Source: Pectobacterium parmentieri
GTDB taxonomy: Bacteria > Pseudomonadota > Gammaproteobacteria > Enterobacterales > Enterobacteriaceae
Direction: 5' to 3'
Assembly (NCBI RefSeq): GCF_001742145.1
Contig: NZ_CP015749.1
Coordinates: 2,170,001-2,234,000, forward strand
Length of the DNA stretch: 64,000 nucleotides
The notes beneath the pieces are model-generated. The model did not search any database. It had not been told where the DNA came from and was given only the letters and a program-made list of their open reading frames with translations. This document shows, in pieces, positions 17,913 through 27,344 of the stretch. A program made the translations under genes and the position numbers. The stretch's first letter is position 1. Each line of letters begins with the position of its first letter.

Positions 17913-20591
17913 ATGTTAAAAAAAACACAACAGCAAGATATCCGTTTATTACAACTCACTCCCCTTTCTCTCGCCGTCGGCATTGCACTCTCACTGCTGA
18001 GTTCGTACCACTCTGCACAAGCAGAGACACAGGCCGCCAACGTTCAGGAATCGATTCGTCAAAGCATTACCTTTTCCATCAGCCCGCAACCACTGAGTAG
18101 CGCGTTGCTCCGCTTCGCCGAGCAGGCCGGGCTACAGGTGTTCTTTGCTGACGTCAACCTCGAAAATATGCAGGCCACCGCGCTTCAAGGCCGCTTCACG
18201 CCCGAGCCAGGGCTACGCCAGTTGATCGGCACCAACCCGGTTGATTTTCAGATCGACAACAACGGCGTGATTACCCTGCGGCCTCGCTCGGCCAATGTCG
18301 ATACAGCCAAAATAGACGATGTCATGACGGTACGCGCGTTCACCGTCGCCAATCCCGGTGACTGGATCTATGAGCAACCGCGCGCCATCAGCGTGATTTC
18401 ACGCGAGCAGTTGGATAACCGCCCCACTCGCCACGCCGCCGATATGCTGGAACAATCCGCTGGCGTGTACTCCAGCGTCAGCCAGCAAGACCCTGCACTG
18501 TCAGTGAACATTCGCGGGATACAGGACTTCGGGCGCGTGAATATGAACATTGATGGCGTGCGCCAGAATTTCCAAAAAACCGGCTACGGACAGCGCAACG
18601 GGCAGATGTATATCGACTCAGAGTTGCTCTCCAGTGCCACGATTGAAAAGGGCGCGACAAACGTGATGGGCAGCGCAGGGACACTAGGCGGCGTCGCCAC
18701 CTTTAATACGGCCAGCGCCCACGATTTTCTGGCTCCAGGTAAAGAACTGGGCGGAAAACTGCACGCCAGCACGGGCGACAACGGGACACATTTTATCGGC
18801 AGCGGCATCCTCGCGCTCGGCAACGAAAGCGGCGATATTCTGGTGGGTGCCAGCGAACGCCATTTGGGCGACTACTGGCCGGGTAACGACGGCAACCTCG
18901 GGAATATCCGTATTCCCGGCAATTCGAGTAATTACGCAACGTGGGCGGATAGCTTAAAGCATCAGAAAGTAAGCAGTGCAGCCTACACCATGCGCTCACG
19001 GCTGGCGAAAGTCGGCTGGAATCTCCCCGCTAACCAGCGTTTCCAACTCAGCTATATGCAGACACAAACCTCTTCCGAAAACGCAGGGACACTATCCAAT
19101 CTCTCCAATACTGACCTGGGGTGGAGAGCCAGCGGACACAGCGATATTATGGCGCGTAGTACCGCGCTGGATTACAGCCTGAAGCCAGACAACCAGCGCT
19201 GGCTGGATTTGAAGACCAAGATTTATTACGCCGATACCAATAACAACACCGATAACTATGCTCTTTCCAATACCAGCGCATATCACGAGCGCACGCGATT
19301 ACGCACCTACGGGGTGCAGGCGCAAAACACTTCGACGCTGTTGCAACGGGGTGCTCACGAGCTAAAAGCCGATTACGGACTGGATTTTTATTACGACAAA
19401 ATCACCACGGACAGTACCAATAGCACGGCCAGTAACGCGACTCCGGAAGGGAACCGTGCGATAGTCAGCCAGTTCTTCAATCTGAATTATGCCTACGATG
19501 AGTGGGTAACGCTGCAAGGCGGCCTGCGTTACGATCGTTATCGGTTACGCGGCACCACCAGCATCAGCTATAGGGAAATTCCCTATACCATCACGGACCC
19601 CTGTAGGGAAAGGTCGATCGCGCGTTGCCCATCGTTCGTGACCACCACGCAGGATTGGAATGTCGATGACGAACACGGCAAGCTTTCCCCTACGCTATTT
19701 GCTGGCGTCCGACCCGGCGTTGATTGGCTACAGTTGTTCACCAGCTATGGCTTATCCTGGCGGCCGCCTTCCGTCAGCGAAACCTTTGCCAACGGCACCT
19801 ACAGCGCGGGTAATTATTACCTGTATCCGAATCCTAACCTCAAGCCAGAGCGCTCACGCGCCTGGGAGGTCGGATTCAATATTCAGAAGCCCGAATTGCT
19901 TATGGATGGCGACAGGCTGGTCACCAAAGTGTCCTACTTTGACACCCGAATAAACAACTACATCAGCCTGAACGGCGCACGTAACAAACCGGGCTATAAC
20001 GGCTATTCGCTCAGTAATTCCGTGTTCCAGAACAACCTGGTGAAGAGCCGTTTCCGCGGGATGGAATATCAACTTAATTACGACGCGGGCTTTCTGTATG
20101 TCGATGCAACCTACACTCACATGATCGGCAATAACGATTTCTGTGCACCGGTAGCCTGGATGGGTGGCGTCACGACGGTTGGCGGCTCCAGAGGTAACTA
20201 TTACTCCACGCCTGTCGATACCACGGCCAGTGACTTCTCTTGCCAGAAAACGCTGTTATTCAGCAACGCGGCCTACCTCCCCGGCGATCGCGGCTCTGTC
20301 ACGCTGGGGACGCGCATCTTCGATCGCAAGCTGGATATGGGTGTCACGATGCGTTTTGCTCCGGGCTATCAGGACACTGCCGCACCGGCCAACTCCGCCT
20401 ATTTAGCCGACTGGCCTAAATATGAAGTTTACGATCTGTACGCCAGCTATCGCCTGACTGACAGCCTGACGCTGCGCGGCTCCATCGAAAACATGGCTAA
20501 CCGTACTTACATCGTGAGTTATGGCGAATCACTTGGTTACACACCAAGCCGAGGGAGAACGGTGCAGGCTGGGGCGGAATACCGATTCTGA
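17913..20591 (+). CDS. hasR: TonB-dependent signalling receptor, haem/HasR-like
   Basis: This 892-residue outer-membrane receptor starts with a signal peptide cut near AQA (about residue 37). An STN signalling domain (about 50-125; TFSISPQPLSSALLRFAEQAGL) follows, then the plug (YEQPRAISVISREQLDN onward) and a 22-strand barrel ending in YRF. The plug and the motif pair SWRPPSVSETF and YPNPNLKPERS correspond to the FRAP and NPNL boxes of haem receptors. No histidine lies between those boxes, although haem receptors normally use one there. Two cysteine pairs (near residues 570-580 and 750-785) probably close extracellular loops. No hemophore gene follows. The ligand is therefore uncertain: haem, hemophore or another iron carrier. 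Confidence 0.85.
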   Translation: MLKKTQQQDIRLLQLTPLSLAVGIALSLLSSYHSAQAETQAANVQESIRQSITFSISPQPLSSALLRFAEQAGLQVFFADVNLENMQATALQGRFTPEPGLRQLIGTNPVDFQIDNNGVITLRPRSANVDTAKIDDVMTVRAFTVANPGDWIYEQPRAISVISREQLDNRPTRHAADMLEQSAGVYSSVSQQDPALSVNIRGIQDFGRVNMNIDGVRQNFQKTGYGQRNGQMYIDSELLSSATIEKGATNVMGSAGTLGGVATFNTASAHDFLAPGKELGGKLHASTGDNGTHFIGSGILALGNESGDILVGASERHLGDYWPGNDGNLGNIRIPGNSSNYATWADSLKHQKVSSAAYTMRSRLAKVGWNLPANQRFQLSYMQTQTSSENAGTLSNLSNTDLGWRASGHSDIMARSTALDYSLKPDNQRWLDLKTKIYYADTNNNTDNYALSNTSAYHERTRLRTYGVQAQNTSTLLQRGAHELKADYGLDFYYDKITTDSTNSTASNATPEGNRAIVSQFFNLNYAYDEWVTLQGGLRYDRYRLRGTTSISYREIPYTITDPCRERSIARCPSFVTTTQDWNVDDEHGKLSPTLFAGVRPGVDWLQLFTSYGLSWRPPSVSETFANGTYSAGNYYLYPNPNLKPERSRAWEVGFNIQKPELLMDGDRLVTKVSYFDTRINNYISLNGARNKPGYNGYSLSNSVFQNNLVKSRFRGMEYQLNYDAGFLYVDATYTHMIGNNDFCAPVAWMGGVTTVGGSRGNYYSTPVDTTASDFSCQKTLLFSNAAYLPGDRGSVTLGTRIFDRKLDMGVTMRFAPGYQDTAAPANSAYLADWPKYEVYDLYASYRLTDSLTLRGSIENMANRTYIVSYGESLGYTPSRGRTVQAGAEYRF

Positions 20592-20596
20592 TTTCT

Positions 20597-20619
20597 CTGC
20601 TTCCCAACATGGGAAGCAG
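20597..20619. terminator. hairpin after the receptor gene
   Basis: A 9-bp stem (CTGCTTCCC/GGGAAGCAG) with a 5-base loop lies just after the stop. The run that follows is A, not T, on the coding strand, so termination strength is doubtful. A second 9-bp hairpin (AATATCTGG/CCAGATATT) lies at 20680-20700. Confidence 0.4.
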
Positions 20620-21225
20620 GAAAAAAAGGGAATGGCCACTGGCATGCTGATATTCGGCCATGTTCTGCTTTGGAGGGAAAATATCTGGCATCCAGATATT
20701 CTAAAAAAACCATAGGGATTTTATATTAATAACCAATCATACTATAAAGTAACATTGCCCTTCGCATCGAAGGCAAACATAGCAAAGAACAAATCAGCTA
20801 TATTCCTGAAATGAATCACAACAACGGGCCGATATTTTATTTTTCGGCAATACCCTAATGGTCTGGCGTTGACTTCATAGTCAAAAAGGGATTCATTTTT
20901 CACGTTTTAAACTAATCATTTAAAAACAACAGAATATAAAAAAATACCCCATTTTAGGTAGATTAATTAACATCTAAATACGATTTTTCGTGGTAAGCGT
21001 TAACGAAAACAAAAAATAAAACAACATGAACCACAACAAAATAAGAACAAGAATTTAATCACTTTTAAAAACAACCCATCAACCATTAACAATCCAGCTA
21101 GCCAACGCGCCAATCACACATTAATAAATTAAATTTACACTTAAAAAACTAAAGTAACCATAAAAATGTAATTATTGCGAGCGGGATCTTTTATTTTCAG
21201 GAAAGAGGACAAAGATAAAAATTAA

Positions 21226-21239
21226 TAGATTTAGATCAA
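21226..21239 (+). promoter_or_regulatory. FNR-like site upstream of dcuB
   Basis: TAGATTTAGATCAA matches the FNR consensus TTGAT-N4-ATCAA at 9 of 10 defined positions. It lies about 230 bp before the dcuB start. E. coli dcuB is FNR-activated under anaerobic conditions. Confidence 0.5.
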
Positions 21240-21320
21240 GAAAACAAATAACAACCCGTCCATATAGTACCCACAGTAAATCTTTACTTATTTTAATTCT
21301 AACTAATCAATTCATCTTAT

Positions 21321-21444
21321 ATACCCTAAATAATTCGAGTTGCGTGAAGGTGGCAACTGAGCGAATCCTCAGGAACTTACTTAGGTAAGTGACTGAGGTG
21401 AGCAAAGGCAGCCAACGCACAAGCCGCTCGAAGTATGACGGGAA
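21321..21444. repeat. complete ERIC element
   Basis: About 124 bp from ATACCCTAAATAATTCGAGT to AAGTATGACGGGAAT. The core GCGAATCCTCAGGAACTTAC and TAAGTGACTGAGGTGAGC corresponds to the enterobacterial repetitive intergenic consensus. It ends 23 bp before dcuB, so it is part of the mRNA leader and could fold there. Confidence 0.88.
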
Positions 21445-21467
21445 TAAAGCAATGCAATGGGGCTACT

Positions 21468-22808
21468 ATGGACTTCATCATTCAATTAGTCATTGTCCTG
21501 ATCTGCCTTTTTTACGGGGCAAGAAAAGGCGGGATCGCGCTGGGTTTATTAGGCGGGGTCGGACTTGTTATTCTGGTCTTTATCTTTAAATTGCAACCGG
21601 GTAAACCACCCGTTGACGTCATGCTGGTTATTATTGCCGTGGTGGCTGCCTCGGCGACGCTTCAGGCATCGGGCGGGCTGGATGTCATGCTACAACTCGC
21701 GGAGCGTATGCTACGACGTAACCCGAAATACGTTTCGATTATCGCGCCGTTCGTCACCTGTATTCTGACGATCCTGTGCGGTACGGGCCACGTGGTGTAT
21801 ACCATTCTGCCAATTATTTATGATGTCGCCATCAAGAATAATATTCGTCCTGAAAGGCCAATGGCTGCCAGTTCAATCGGCGCACAGATGGGGATTATTG
21901 CCAGCCCGGTTTCCGTTGCCGTCGTTTCACTGGTTGCCATGCTGGCTAATTTCACCTTCCAGGGTAAGCATCTGGGATTCCTCGACCTGCTGTCAATCAC
22001 CATCCCTTCTACCCTGCTGGGTATTCTGGCGATAGGGATTTTCAGTTGGTTCCGCGGTAAGGATCTGGACAAAGATGCCGATTTCCAGAAATTCATCGCC
22101 GACCCAGAAAACAAACAGTATGTGTATGGCGATACCGCCACGCTGCTGGACAGAAAACTGCCGCGCAGCAACTGGGTCGCCATGTGGATATTCTTGGCAA
22201 CTATCGGTGCAGTGGCAATTCTAGGGGCGGTTGAAGAGCTGCGTCCGGTTTTCGCTGGCAAGCCGCTGTCGATGGTGCTGGTGATTCAGATGTTTATGCT
22301 GCTTTCCGGCGCTATCATCATTATCGCCACCAAAACCAATCCGTCATCGATCTCGAAAAATGAAGTATTCCGCTCGGGGATGATTGCCATCGTCGCGGTA
22401 TATGGTATCGCCTGGATGGCGGAAACCATGTTCGGTGCGCATCTGGAAGAGATCAAAACCACGCTCGGATCATTGGTTAAGGTCTATCCGTGGGCCTATG
22501 CCATTATCCTGCTGATCGTGTCCAAGTTCGTTAACTCGCAGGCGGCAGCACTGGCAGCGATTGTCCCTGTTGCACTGGCAATCGGGGTCGATCCCGCTTA
22601 TATCGTGGCGTCGGCACCAGCTTGCTACGGTTACTATATTCTGCCGACCTACCCAAGCGATCTGGCTGCTATCCAGTTTGACCGCTCCGGCACCACCAAA
22701 ATCGGTCGTTTCGTCATCAACCACAGCTTCATTCTGCCAGGGTTGATCGGCGTAAGCACATCCTGCGTCTTTGGCTGGGTGTTCGCGGCGATGTACGGCT
22801 TCCTGTAA
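21468..22808 (+). CDS. dcuB: anaerobic C4-dicarboxylate transporter DcuB
   Basis: This 446-residue inner-membrane antiporter has the same length as E. coli DcuB and follows it closely ([45 protein letters not shown]). It exchanges external fumarate, malate or aspartate for internal succinate during fumarate respiration. The start is taken at 21468, which restores the family length. The longer frame from 21435 begins inside the ERIC element. An FNR-like site lies upstream and a strong terminator downstream. There is no fumarase gene next to it, unlike the E. coli dcuB-fumB arrangement. Confidence 0.95.
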   Translation: MDFIIQLVIVLICLFYGARKGGIALGLLGGVGLVILVFIFKLQPGKPPVDVMLVIIAVVAASATLQASGGLDVMLQLAERMLRRNPKYVSIIAPFVTCILTILCGTGHVVYTILPIIYDVAIKNNIRPERPMAASSIGAQMGIIASPVSVAVVSLVAMLANFTFQGKHLGFLDLLSITIPSTLLGILAIGIFSWFRGKDLDKDADFQKFIADPENKQYVYGDTATLLDRKLPRSNWVAMWIFLATIGAVAILGAVEELRPVFAGKPLSMVLVIQMFMLLSGAIIIIATKTNPSSISKNEVFRSGMIAIVAVYGIAWMAETMFGAHLEEIKTTLGSLVKVYPWAYAIILLIVSKFVNSQAAALAAIVPVALAIGVDPAYIVASAPACYGYYILPTYPSDLAAIQFDRSGTTKIGRFVINHSFILPGLIGVSTSCVFGWVFAAMYGFL

Positions 22809-22825
22809 TTCGGTTATCTGCCCCT

Positions 22826-22856
22826 AAAAAGCCGTCCAGCAATGGGCGGCTTTTTT
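22826..22856 (+). terminator. intrinsic terminator of dcuB
   Basis: A stem of AAAAAGCCG(T)CC with GGGCGGCTTTTT is followed by a T-run, 18 bp after the dcuB stop. Confidence 0.85.
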
Positions 22857-22927
22857 ATGGCGCCCCCTCCGGCATATCCCCCTCACGAGCCGTCGCAAGC
22901 GATGTTGAAAAACACACTATCCGTTTT

Positions 22928-23644
22928 TTATCTCTGTTGCCAGATACGGACACAGGCTTGCGCCAGCGCTCGTGTCGGATCGATGCTGATATCCCGCCAG
23001 CGTGACGACACCGCCTCCAGCGCAGGGGGGACCTCCGTACAGGCCAGCACCAAACGCTCTGCCCCGCGCTCCACCAATTGTGCAGCAAGCTGTTCGAGCA
23101 AACGCCCACCGTGCTGGAGTTCACCACGTTTTACCGCATAGCACCCCGGCACGAAGAGCGTCATCATTTCCTGCTCGTTTGGCACTACCGTTTCAGCACC
23201 TAACTGCGTGCTAAAACGCTGCTGATACCACCCGGCGTTTAGCGTCCCATGGGTCGCAATCAGCCCGATTTTTTGCGGTACTTTCTTTGTCTTCGCAGGT
23301 TGTGTAATGGCATACAGCGTGGCATCGGCAATATGCACCAGAGGCGCATCGCTTGCTTCAGACAATGCATCAAACCAGTGGTGTGCGGTATTACACGGCA
23401 CCACAATATGACTGACCGACAAGCGGTTAAGCTGTAGGACAGCATGCAATAGCGCCGGTAACGGCGACTCACCGGTTCCTGCCAGAGCCTGTTGGCGGTC
23501 GGGAATCTGTGGCACGTTCCAGACAATCACTGGCACATGATCCTGATCGCGGTTAGCTGGCGTTTCTTCAACGATCTTATACAACAGATCGACCGTCGCC
23601 AGCGGCCCCATGCCCCCCAGTACACCAATCAGCGGCGTGCTCAT
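22928..23644 (-). CDS. aspartate/glutamate racemase family protein
   Basis: This 238-residue protein has the double-Cys racemase layout: [13 protein letters not shown] at the N-terminus, PCNTAHHWF with the first catalytic Cys (about residue 83), and LACTEVP with the second (about 200). Such enzymes invert the alpha-carbon of acidic amino acids without a cofactor. Its start overlaps the stop of the sulfo-lyase gene (ATGA), so the two are translationally coupled. Because L-cysteate is an isosteric analogue of aspartate, I infer that it may interconvert D- and L-cysteate; plain aspartate racemase is the alternative. A paralogue with similar N-terminal sequence is at 53715-54431. It is the last gene of a six-gene leftward operon. 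Confidence 0.85.
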   Translation of the reverse strand: MSTPLIGVLGGMGPLATVDLLYKIVEETPANRDQDHVPVIVWNVPQIPDRQQALAGTGESPLPALLHAVLQLNRLSVSHIVVPCNTAHHWFDALSEASDAPLVHIADATLYAITQPAKTKKVPQKIGLIATHGTLNAGWYQQRFSTQLGAETVVPNEQEMMTLFVPGCYAVKRGELQHGGRLLEQLAAQLVERGAERLVLACTEVPPALEAVSSRWRDISIDPTRALAQACVRIWQQR

Positions 23645-24654
23645 TGTACTGCCGTTTGTTCGAACAGTTGACGGTAGCCAAACAACCCCGCTGCTCCCCC
23701 CGTATGAATAAAGACGATATTTTCATCAGTGCGAAAATGCCCCTGACGAATCAGATCGATCAGCCCCGCCATCCCCTTTCCGGAATAGACTGGATCGAGC
23801 AAAACTCCTTCCAACTGCGCCAACAGCCTGAGCGCTTCCAGCGTTCCTTCTGTCGGAATACCGTAGCCTTTGCCAACGTAGTCGCTGTTTACCTGCACAG
23901 CACTGCGCGGCAGTTCACCGGAGATCCCCAGCAGTTGCCAGGTGCGTTGCGCTAACGCGTAAACATTCTCTTCCTGCTTTGCTTTAGGCGCTCTGACGCT
24001 GATGCCTAGTAGCGGAATCTGGCTGTGTGTTGCCACCAGCCCAGTAACCAGCCCAGCCTGCGTTCCCGTGCTGCCCGTTGCATGGACAATGTGATCGATA
24101 CGCAGACGCTGCTGGCTAGACTGGAACAATAGCTCTTCCGCACAGGCAACATAGCCCAACGCGCCTACCGGGCTGGAGCCGCCACCGGGGATGACATAAG
24201 GCTTAAATCCTTCTTTACGCAGTGATGCCGCCAACGTTTCCATCGCCTGCTGCATGTCCGTGCCGGCAGGCAGATGATCGATAATTTCACCGCCCAGCAG
24301 ATTATCCAGCAGCACGTTGCCGGAGCGCTGGTAGTCTTCACCGTAGTCCTCCACGCGCTTTTCCAGCAGCACTTTGGTTTTCAGCCCCAACTTTGCCGCC
24401 GCTGCAATGGTTTGCCGCACATGGTTAGACTGTGTCGCGCCCTGCGTGATAATGACATCCGCGCCCTGCTGCTGTGCATCGGCTAACAGGAACTCCAGCT
24501 TACGGGTTTTATTCCCGCCGGTCGCCAGCCCGGTTGCATCGTCGCGTTTGATATAAACCGTCGGCCCGCCTAAATAGGCAGACAGGTTCGGCAGCGCCTC
24601 CAGCGGCGTAGGGAAATGGCCCAGTGATAAACGGGGGAATCGGGCAAGGTGCAT
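23641..24654 (-). CDS. cuyA: CuyA-type L-cysteate sulfo-lyase (D-cysteine desulfhydrase family)
   Basis: This 337-residue PLP enzyme belongs to the ACC deaminase/D-cysteine desulfhydrase family. The PLP lysine is in [10 protein letters not shown] (about residue 49), QSNHVRQT follows, and the glycine-rich phosphate site is TGSTGTQAG. From memory, the N-terminus ([17 protein letters not shown]) and the loop [10 protein letters not shown] fit CuyA better than E. coli DcyD. CuyA splits L-cysteate into pyruvate, ammonia and sulfite. The neighbours agree: a taurine-type ABC transporter in the same operon, a racemase coupled to it, and cbl nearby. D-cysteine desulfhydrase remains possible. No sulfite exporter is seen, which fits sulfur assimilation rather than dissimilation. 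Confidence 0.8.
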   Translation of the reverse strand: MHLARFPRLSLGHFPTPLEALPNLSAYLGGPTVYIKRDDATGLATGGNKTRKLEFLLADAQQQGADVIITQGATQSNHVRQTIAAAAKLGLKTKVLLEKRVEDYGEDYQRSGNVLLDNLLGGEIIDHLPAGTDMQQAMETLAASLRKEGFKPYVIPGGGSSPVGALGYVACAEELLFQSSQQRLRIDHIVHATGSTGTQAGLVTGLVATHSQIPLLGISVRAPKAKQEENVYALAQRTWQLLGISGELPRSAVQVNSDYVGKGYGIPTEGTLEALRLLAQLEGVLLDPVYSGKGMAGLIDLIRQGHFRTDENIVFIHTGGAAGLFGYRQLFEQTAVQ

Positions 24655-24674
24655 GATGTTCTCCTGAAAATTGA

Positions 24675-25478
24675 TTACAAATTAAGGTGACGGCGCGCTT
24701 CTTCACGAACACGATGTAAAATACGCTGCTTCAATGCGGCGTAGTCGGGATGTTGAGCCAGCGTTTCAATGTCTCGCTCACGGCCAAATGGCAGCCGAAT
24801 CTCTTCCGCAATACGGCCAGGACGTGCAGACATCACCACGATTCGATCAGCCAGAAATAGCGCTTCATCGACGTCATGTGTGACAAACAACAATGTTGTG
24901 CCGGTTTTCTGCCAGGCGGACAGCAGCAGCTCCTGCATCATCAAACGGGTTTGTGCATCCAGCGCGCCAAACGGTTCGTCCATCAACAACACCTCGGGGT
25001 TCGGCAACCAGGCTCGCGCCAGCGCCACTCGCTGTTTCATCCCGCCGGAAAGCTGCCACGGATAGTGCTGCTGAAAGCCCTCCAGCCCAACCAGTGCCAG
25101 ATAATCTTTCGCTTCACGTTGAATGCGGATTTTATCTGCACCCTGCATCCGTGGGCCAAACGTCACGTTTTCCAGCACGGTAAGCCAGGGGAATAAATTG
25201 GCCTGCTGAAATACCATGCCGCGCGACGGCCCCGGACGACGAACAGGCGTGCTACTGCACAGTACCCGTCCCGCATCAGCGGTTTCAAAACCCGCGATCA
25301 AATTGAGAATGGTTGATTTACCGCAGCCGGAAGGGCCAAGCAGCACCACAAACTCGCCCTTGGCAATCTGGAGAGAAACATCATCCAACACCGTTAGGGG
25401 GCCGCTCTGTGATGGAAATGCGAGGCTAACGTGTTCAACAGCAATGTGTGGCGCATCGGGTTGAGAATGTTCTGTCAT
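24675..25478 (-). CDS. sulfonate-type ABC transporter ATPase, TauB/SsuB-like
   Basis: This ATPase of about 267 residues has Walker A (GPSGCGKST), a signature [15 protein letters not shown], Walker B ([12 protein letters not shown]) and the H-loop (VTHDVDEAL). The GGMKQR signature and the [13 protein letters not shown] block are typical of nitrate/sulfonate/taurine importers. The start is set at 25478, where ATG overlaps the permease stop (ATGA); the longer frame adds six residues without need. The operon order is binding protein, permease, ATPase, then the sulfo-lyase gene 20 bp on. It should energise uptake of a sulfonate, most likely the substrate of CuyA or its precursor. Confidence 0.9.
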   Translation of the reverse strand: MTEHSQPDAPHIAVEHVSLAFPSQSGPLTVLDDVSLQIAKGEFVVLLGPSGCGKSTILNLIAGFETADAGRVLCSSTPVRRPGPSRGMVFQQANLFPWLTVLENVTFGPRMQGADKIRIQREAKDYLALVGLEGFQQHYPWQLSGGMKQRVALARAWLPNPEVLLMDEPFGALDAQTRLMMQELLLSAWQKTGTTLLFVTHDVDEALFLADRIVVMSARPGRIAEEIRLPFGRERDIETLAQHPDYAALKQRILHRVREEARRHLNL

Positions 25479-26248
25479 GATGATTTTCCCGCCCACGGCA
25501 CAAAGATGCGCTGCGCACCGACCAGTAGCAGATCGAGCACATAGCCAATCCCCCCCAATAGTAAGATGCCCAACATGACAATATCGGTACGCAGATAAGC
25601 ACTGGCATTCATCACCATCCAGCCAATACCCGAGGTAGCAGCGACCATTTCAGCCGCAATCAGCGACGTCCAACCAACACCGATAGCCAGCCGCACCGTA
25701 GTGAACAGCTCCGGTAGCGTATCGGGCAACACCACGTGGAGAAAGATCTGGCGAGGGCTTGCGCCGAGCGTTTGCGCGACGCGGATACGGGAACGTTCCA
25801 CGCGATCCACGGCGGCACAGGCACCGACCACAACGCTGAGAAAAGTCGCGATAAAGATCAGAAAGAATTTGGATGCTTCGCCAATTCCCAACCAGACTAC
25901 CGCCAGCGGGATCAGTGCAATTTTAGGTAACGGTCGCAGAAACTGAACGAAAGGATTAAACACGGCAGCGATCGGAGGCGATAACCCCATCAGCAGCCCA
26001 AGCGGGACACCAAGAATAATGGCAACGCTGAAGGCGCTCAGCGCTCGAGCAACACTGACGGCAATGTGTTCCCATAGCGACACCTGCCGATAGCCATCTT
26101 GCGCTAATTCCCCCGCAGTCAGGAGAATATCCGACAGCGGCGGTAGCAACAGCGGATCCACCCACTGCTGCGCCCCCGCCCACTGCCATAATGCGAGCAC
26201 TACCGCCACAGAGGTGATGCTCAATAACACATAAGACGTTCTTTTCAC
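25475..26248 (-). CDS. sulfonate-type ABC transporter permease, TauC/SsuC-like
   Basis: This 257-residue permease has about six membrane segments and an EAA-type loop (RIRVAQTLGASPRQIFLHVVLPDTLPELFT, about residues 150-180). The next segment, GVGWTSLIAAEMVAATSGIGWMVMNA, is a hallmark of TauC/SsuC. It lies between the binding-protein gene (6 bp gap) and the ATPase gene (4 bp overlap), so it is tightly co-translated. Confidence 0.92.
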   Translation of the reverse strand: MKRTSYVLLSITSVAVVLALWQWAGAQQWVDPLLLPPLSDILLTAGELAQDGYRQVSLWEHIAVSVARALSAFSVAIILGVPLGLLMGLSPPIAAVFNPFVQFLRPLPKIALIPLAVVWLGIGEASKFFLIFIATFLSVVVGACAAVDRVERSRIRVAQTLGASPRQIFLHVVLPDTLPELFTTVRLAIGVGWTSLIAAEMVAATSGIGWMVMNASAYLRTDIVMLGILLLGGIGYVLDLLLVGAQRIFVPWAGKSS

Positions 26249-26254
26249 GACCCG

Positions 26255-27283
26255 TTAATTCCCTTTCGCGGCCTGCTTCAGATAGGAGGAATTAATGGAG
26301 TCAGCGAACGATGCGGGAATATCGCGCTGGCGAACCTCGCCAATACTCTCCAGAAAATGGGCCGTTTTGGCGACCGCCTGACCGATACCGCTACGATCTG
26401 TGTTATTGCCGTCACCTAGCCACTGTGCCGTCGCCTGCTGCTCCAGCGTCGGATATTCCAGCCCTGACAGCGTATTGGTTGCCGTCGTAACGGGCGCCCC
26501 CACCTCTTTTGCCACAATCGCCGCGGCCTTTTCTGGGTCCTGACGGAATTCATCCACTTTCTGCTGATGTACCCGCAGGAAGCGTGCCACCGTTTTTGGG
26601 TACTGCTGGGCAAACGCCTTCCTGACCACATAATTGTTGTAAATCAGATAACCGTCTTTTTGCAGGTCTTTGGTCGCAAAAATCGCGTGTCCAGCGGAGG
26701 CTTCCAGTTCCTGCGCGAACGGTGCCCAGACATAGCCTGCATCAATATCACCACGTTTCCATGCCGCCACCATCTCAGCCGGACGTAGCGGAATAAGGGT
26801 AATCTTGCTGCGGTCTAGCTTGTTGACCGCGATTGCCGCTTCCAGCGCATACTGCGCCGTTGAATTTGGCGGATAAGCTACGCGCTTCCCTTCGATATCT
26901 TTCAGCGTAGTGATGCCAGACTTGGCAATCAGGCGCTCATACGTGGCGATAACACCGGATACACCGACAATCTCTACCGGCAGTTTTCTGACAATCCCTG
27001 CCGTCGCTGGGCTGGAACCGAAGTTGGCGATATCAATCGCGTTACTGGCGAAATAATTCAGCGCATCAGCACCGGAAGCAAATTGTACCCACTTCACTGG
27101 CGCACCTAGCGTTTTTTGCAACGAGCCGTCGGCTTTAGCTAACACTAAAACTTGTGAACCGCCGCTATAAGCCACGCGCACTTCATCAGGATGCTTTTCA
27201 GGAGCATTGCTTTCTGCCGCCAGTACAGAGGTTGCCATTAATAACAAACCACCTACGCCGACTGCGCTCAATATATTTTTCAT
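26255..27283 (-). CDS. periplasmic sulfonate-binding protein, TauA-like
   Basis: This 342-residue protein has a classical signal peptide ending near VLAAES (about residue 23). The mature part follows the taurine-binding TauA type: EVRVAYSGGSQVLVLAKADG, DALNYFASNAIDIANFGSSPATAG and TTLKDIEGKRVAYPPNSTAQYAL. It captures a sulfonate in the periplasm and delivers it to the permease and ATPase encoded next. Among known paralogues TauA binds taurine. The operon here has a cysteate lyase and no TauD dioxygenase, so I infer cysteate or a related C3 sulfonate. Confidence 0.9.
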   Translation of the reverse strand: MKNILSAVGVGGLLLMATSVLAAESNAPEKHPDEVRVAYSGGSQVLVLAKADGSLQKTLGAPVKWVQFASGADALNYFASNAIDIANFGSSPATAGIVRKLPVEIVGVSGVIATYERLIAKSGITTLKDIEGKRVAYPPNSTAQYALEAAIAVNKLDRSKITLIPLRPAEMVAAWKRGDIDAGYVWAPFAQELEASAGHAIFATKDLQKDGYLIYNNYVVRKAFAQQYPKTVARFLRVHQQKVDEFRQDPEKAAAIVAKEVGAPVTTATNTLSGLEYPTLEQQATAQWLGDGNNTDRSGIGQAVAKTAHFLESIGEVRQRDIPASFADSINSSYLKQAAKGN

Positions 27284-27344
27284 TGTTTTTCCCTATGGCG
27301 TTAAATAAACAACCAGTTAAATAAGTTAATAAATCATTAATTCA

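Larger units (their letters stand above)
20701..21467. other. long AT-rich dcuB upstream region
   Basis: There is no protein gene. The stretch is very AT-rich and has long A-rich runs. It carries the FNR-like site and the ERIC element listed separately, and no other motif that I can support. A leader of this length suggests complex control of dcuB or an upstream promoter. Confidence 0.5.

Noticed and set aside
21435..21467. Longer start of dcuB
   Set aside because: The extra 11 codons lie partly inside the ERIC repeat and are absent from the 446-residue DcuB family length.
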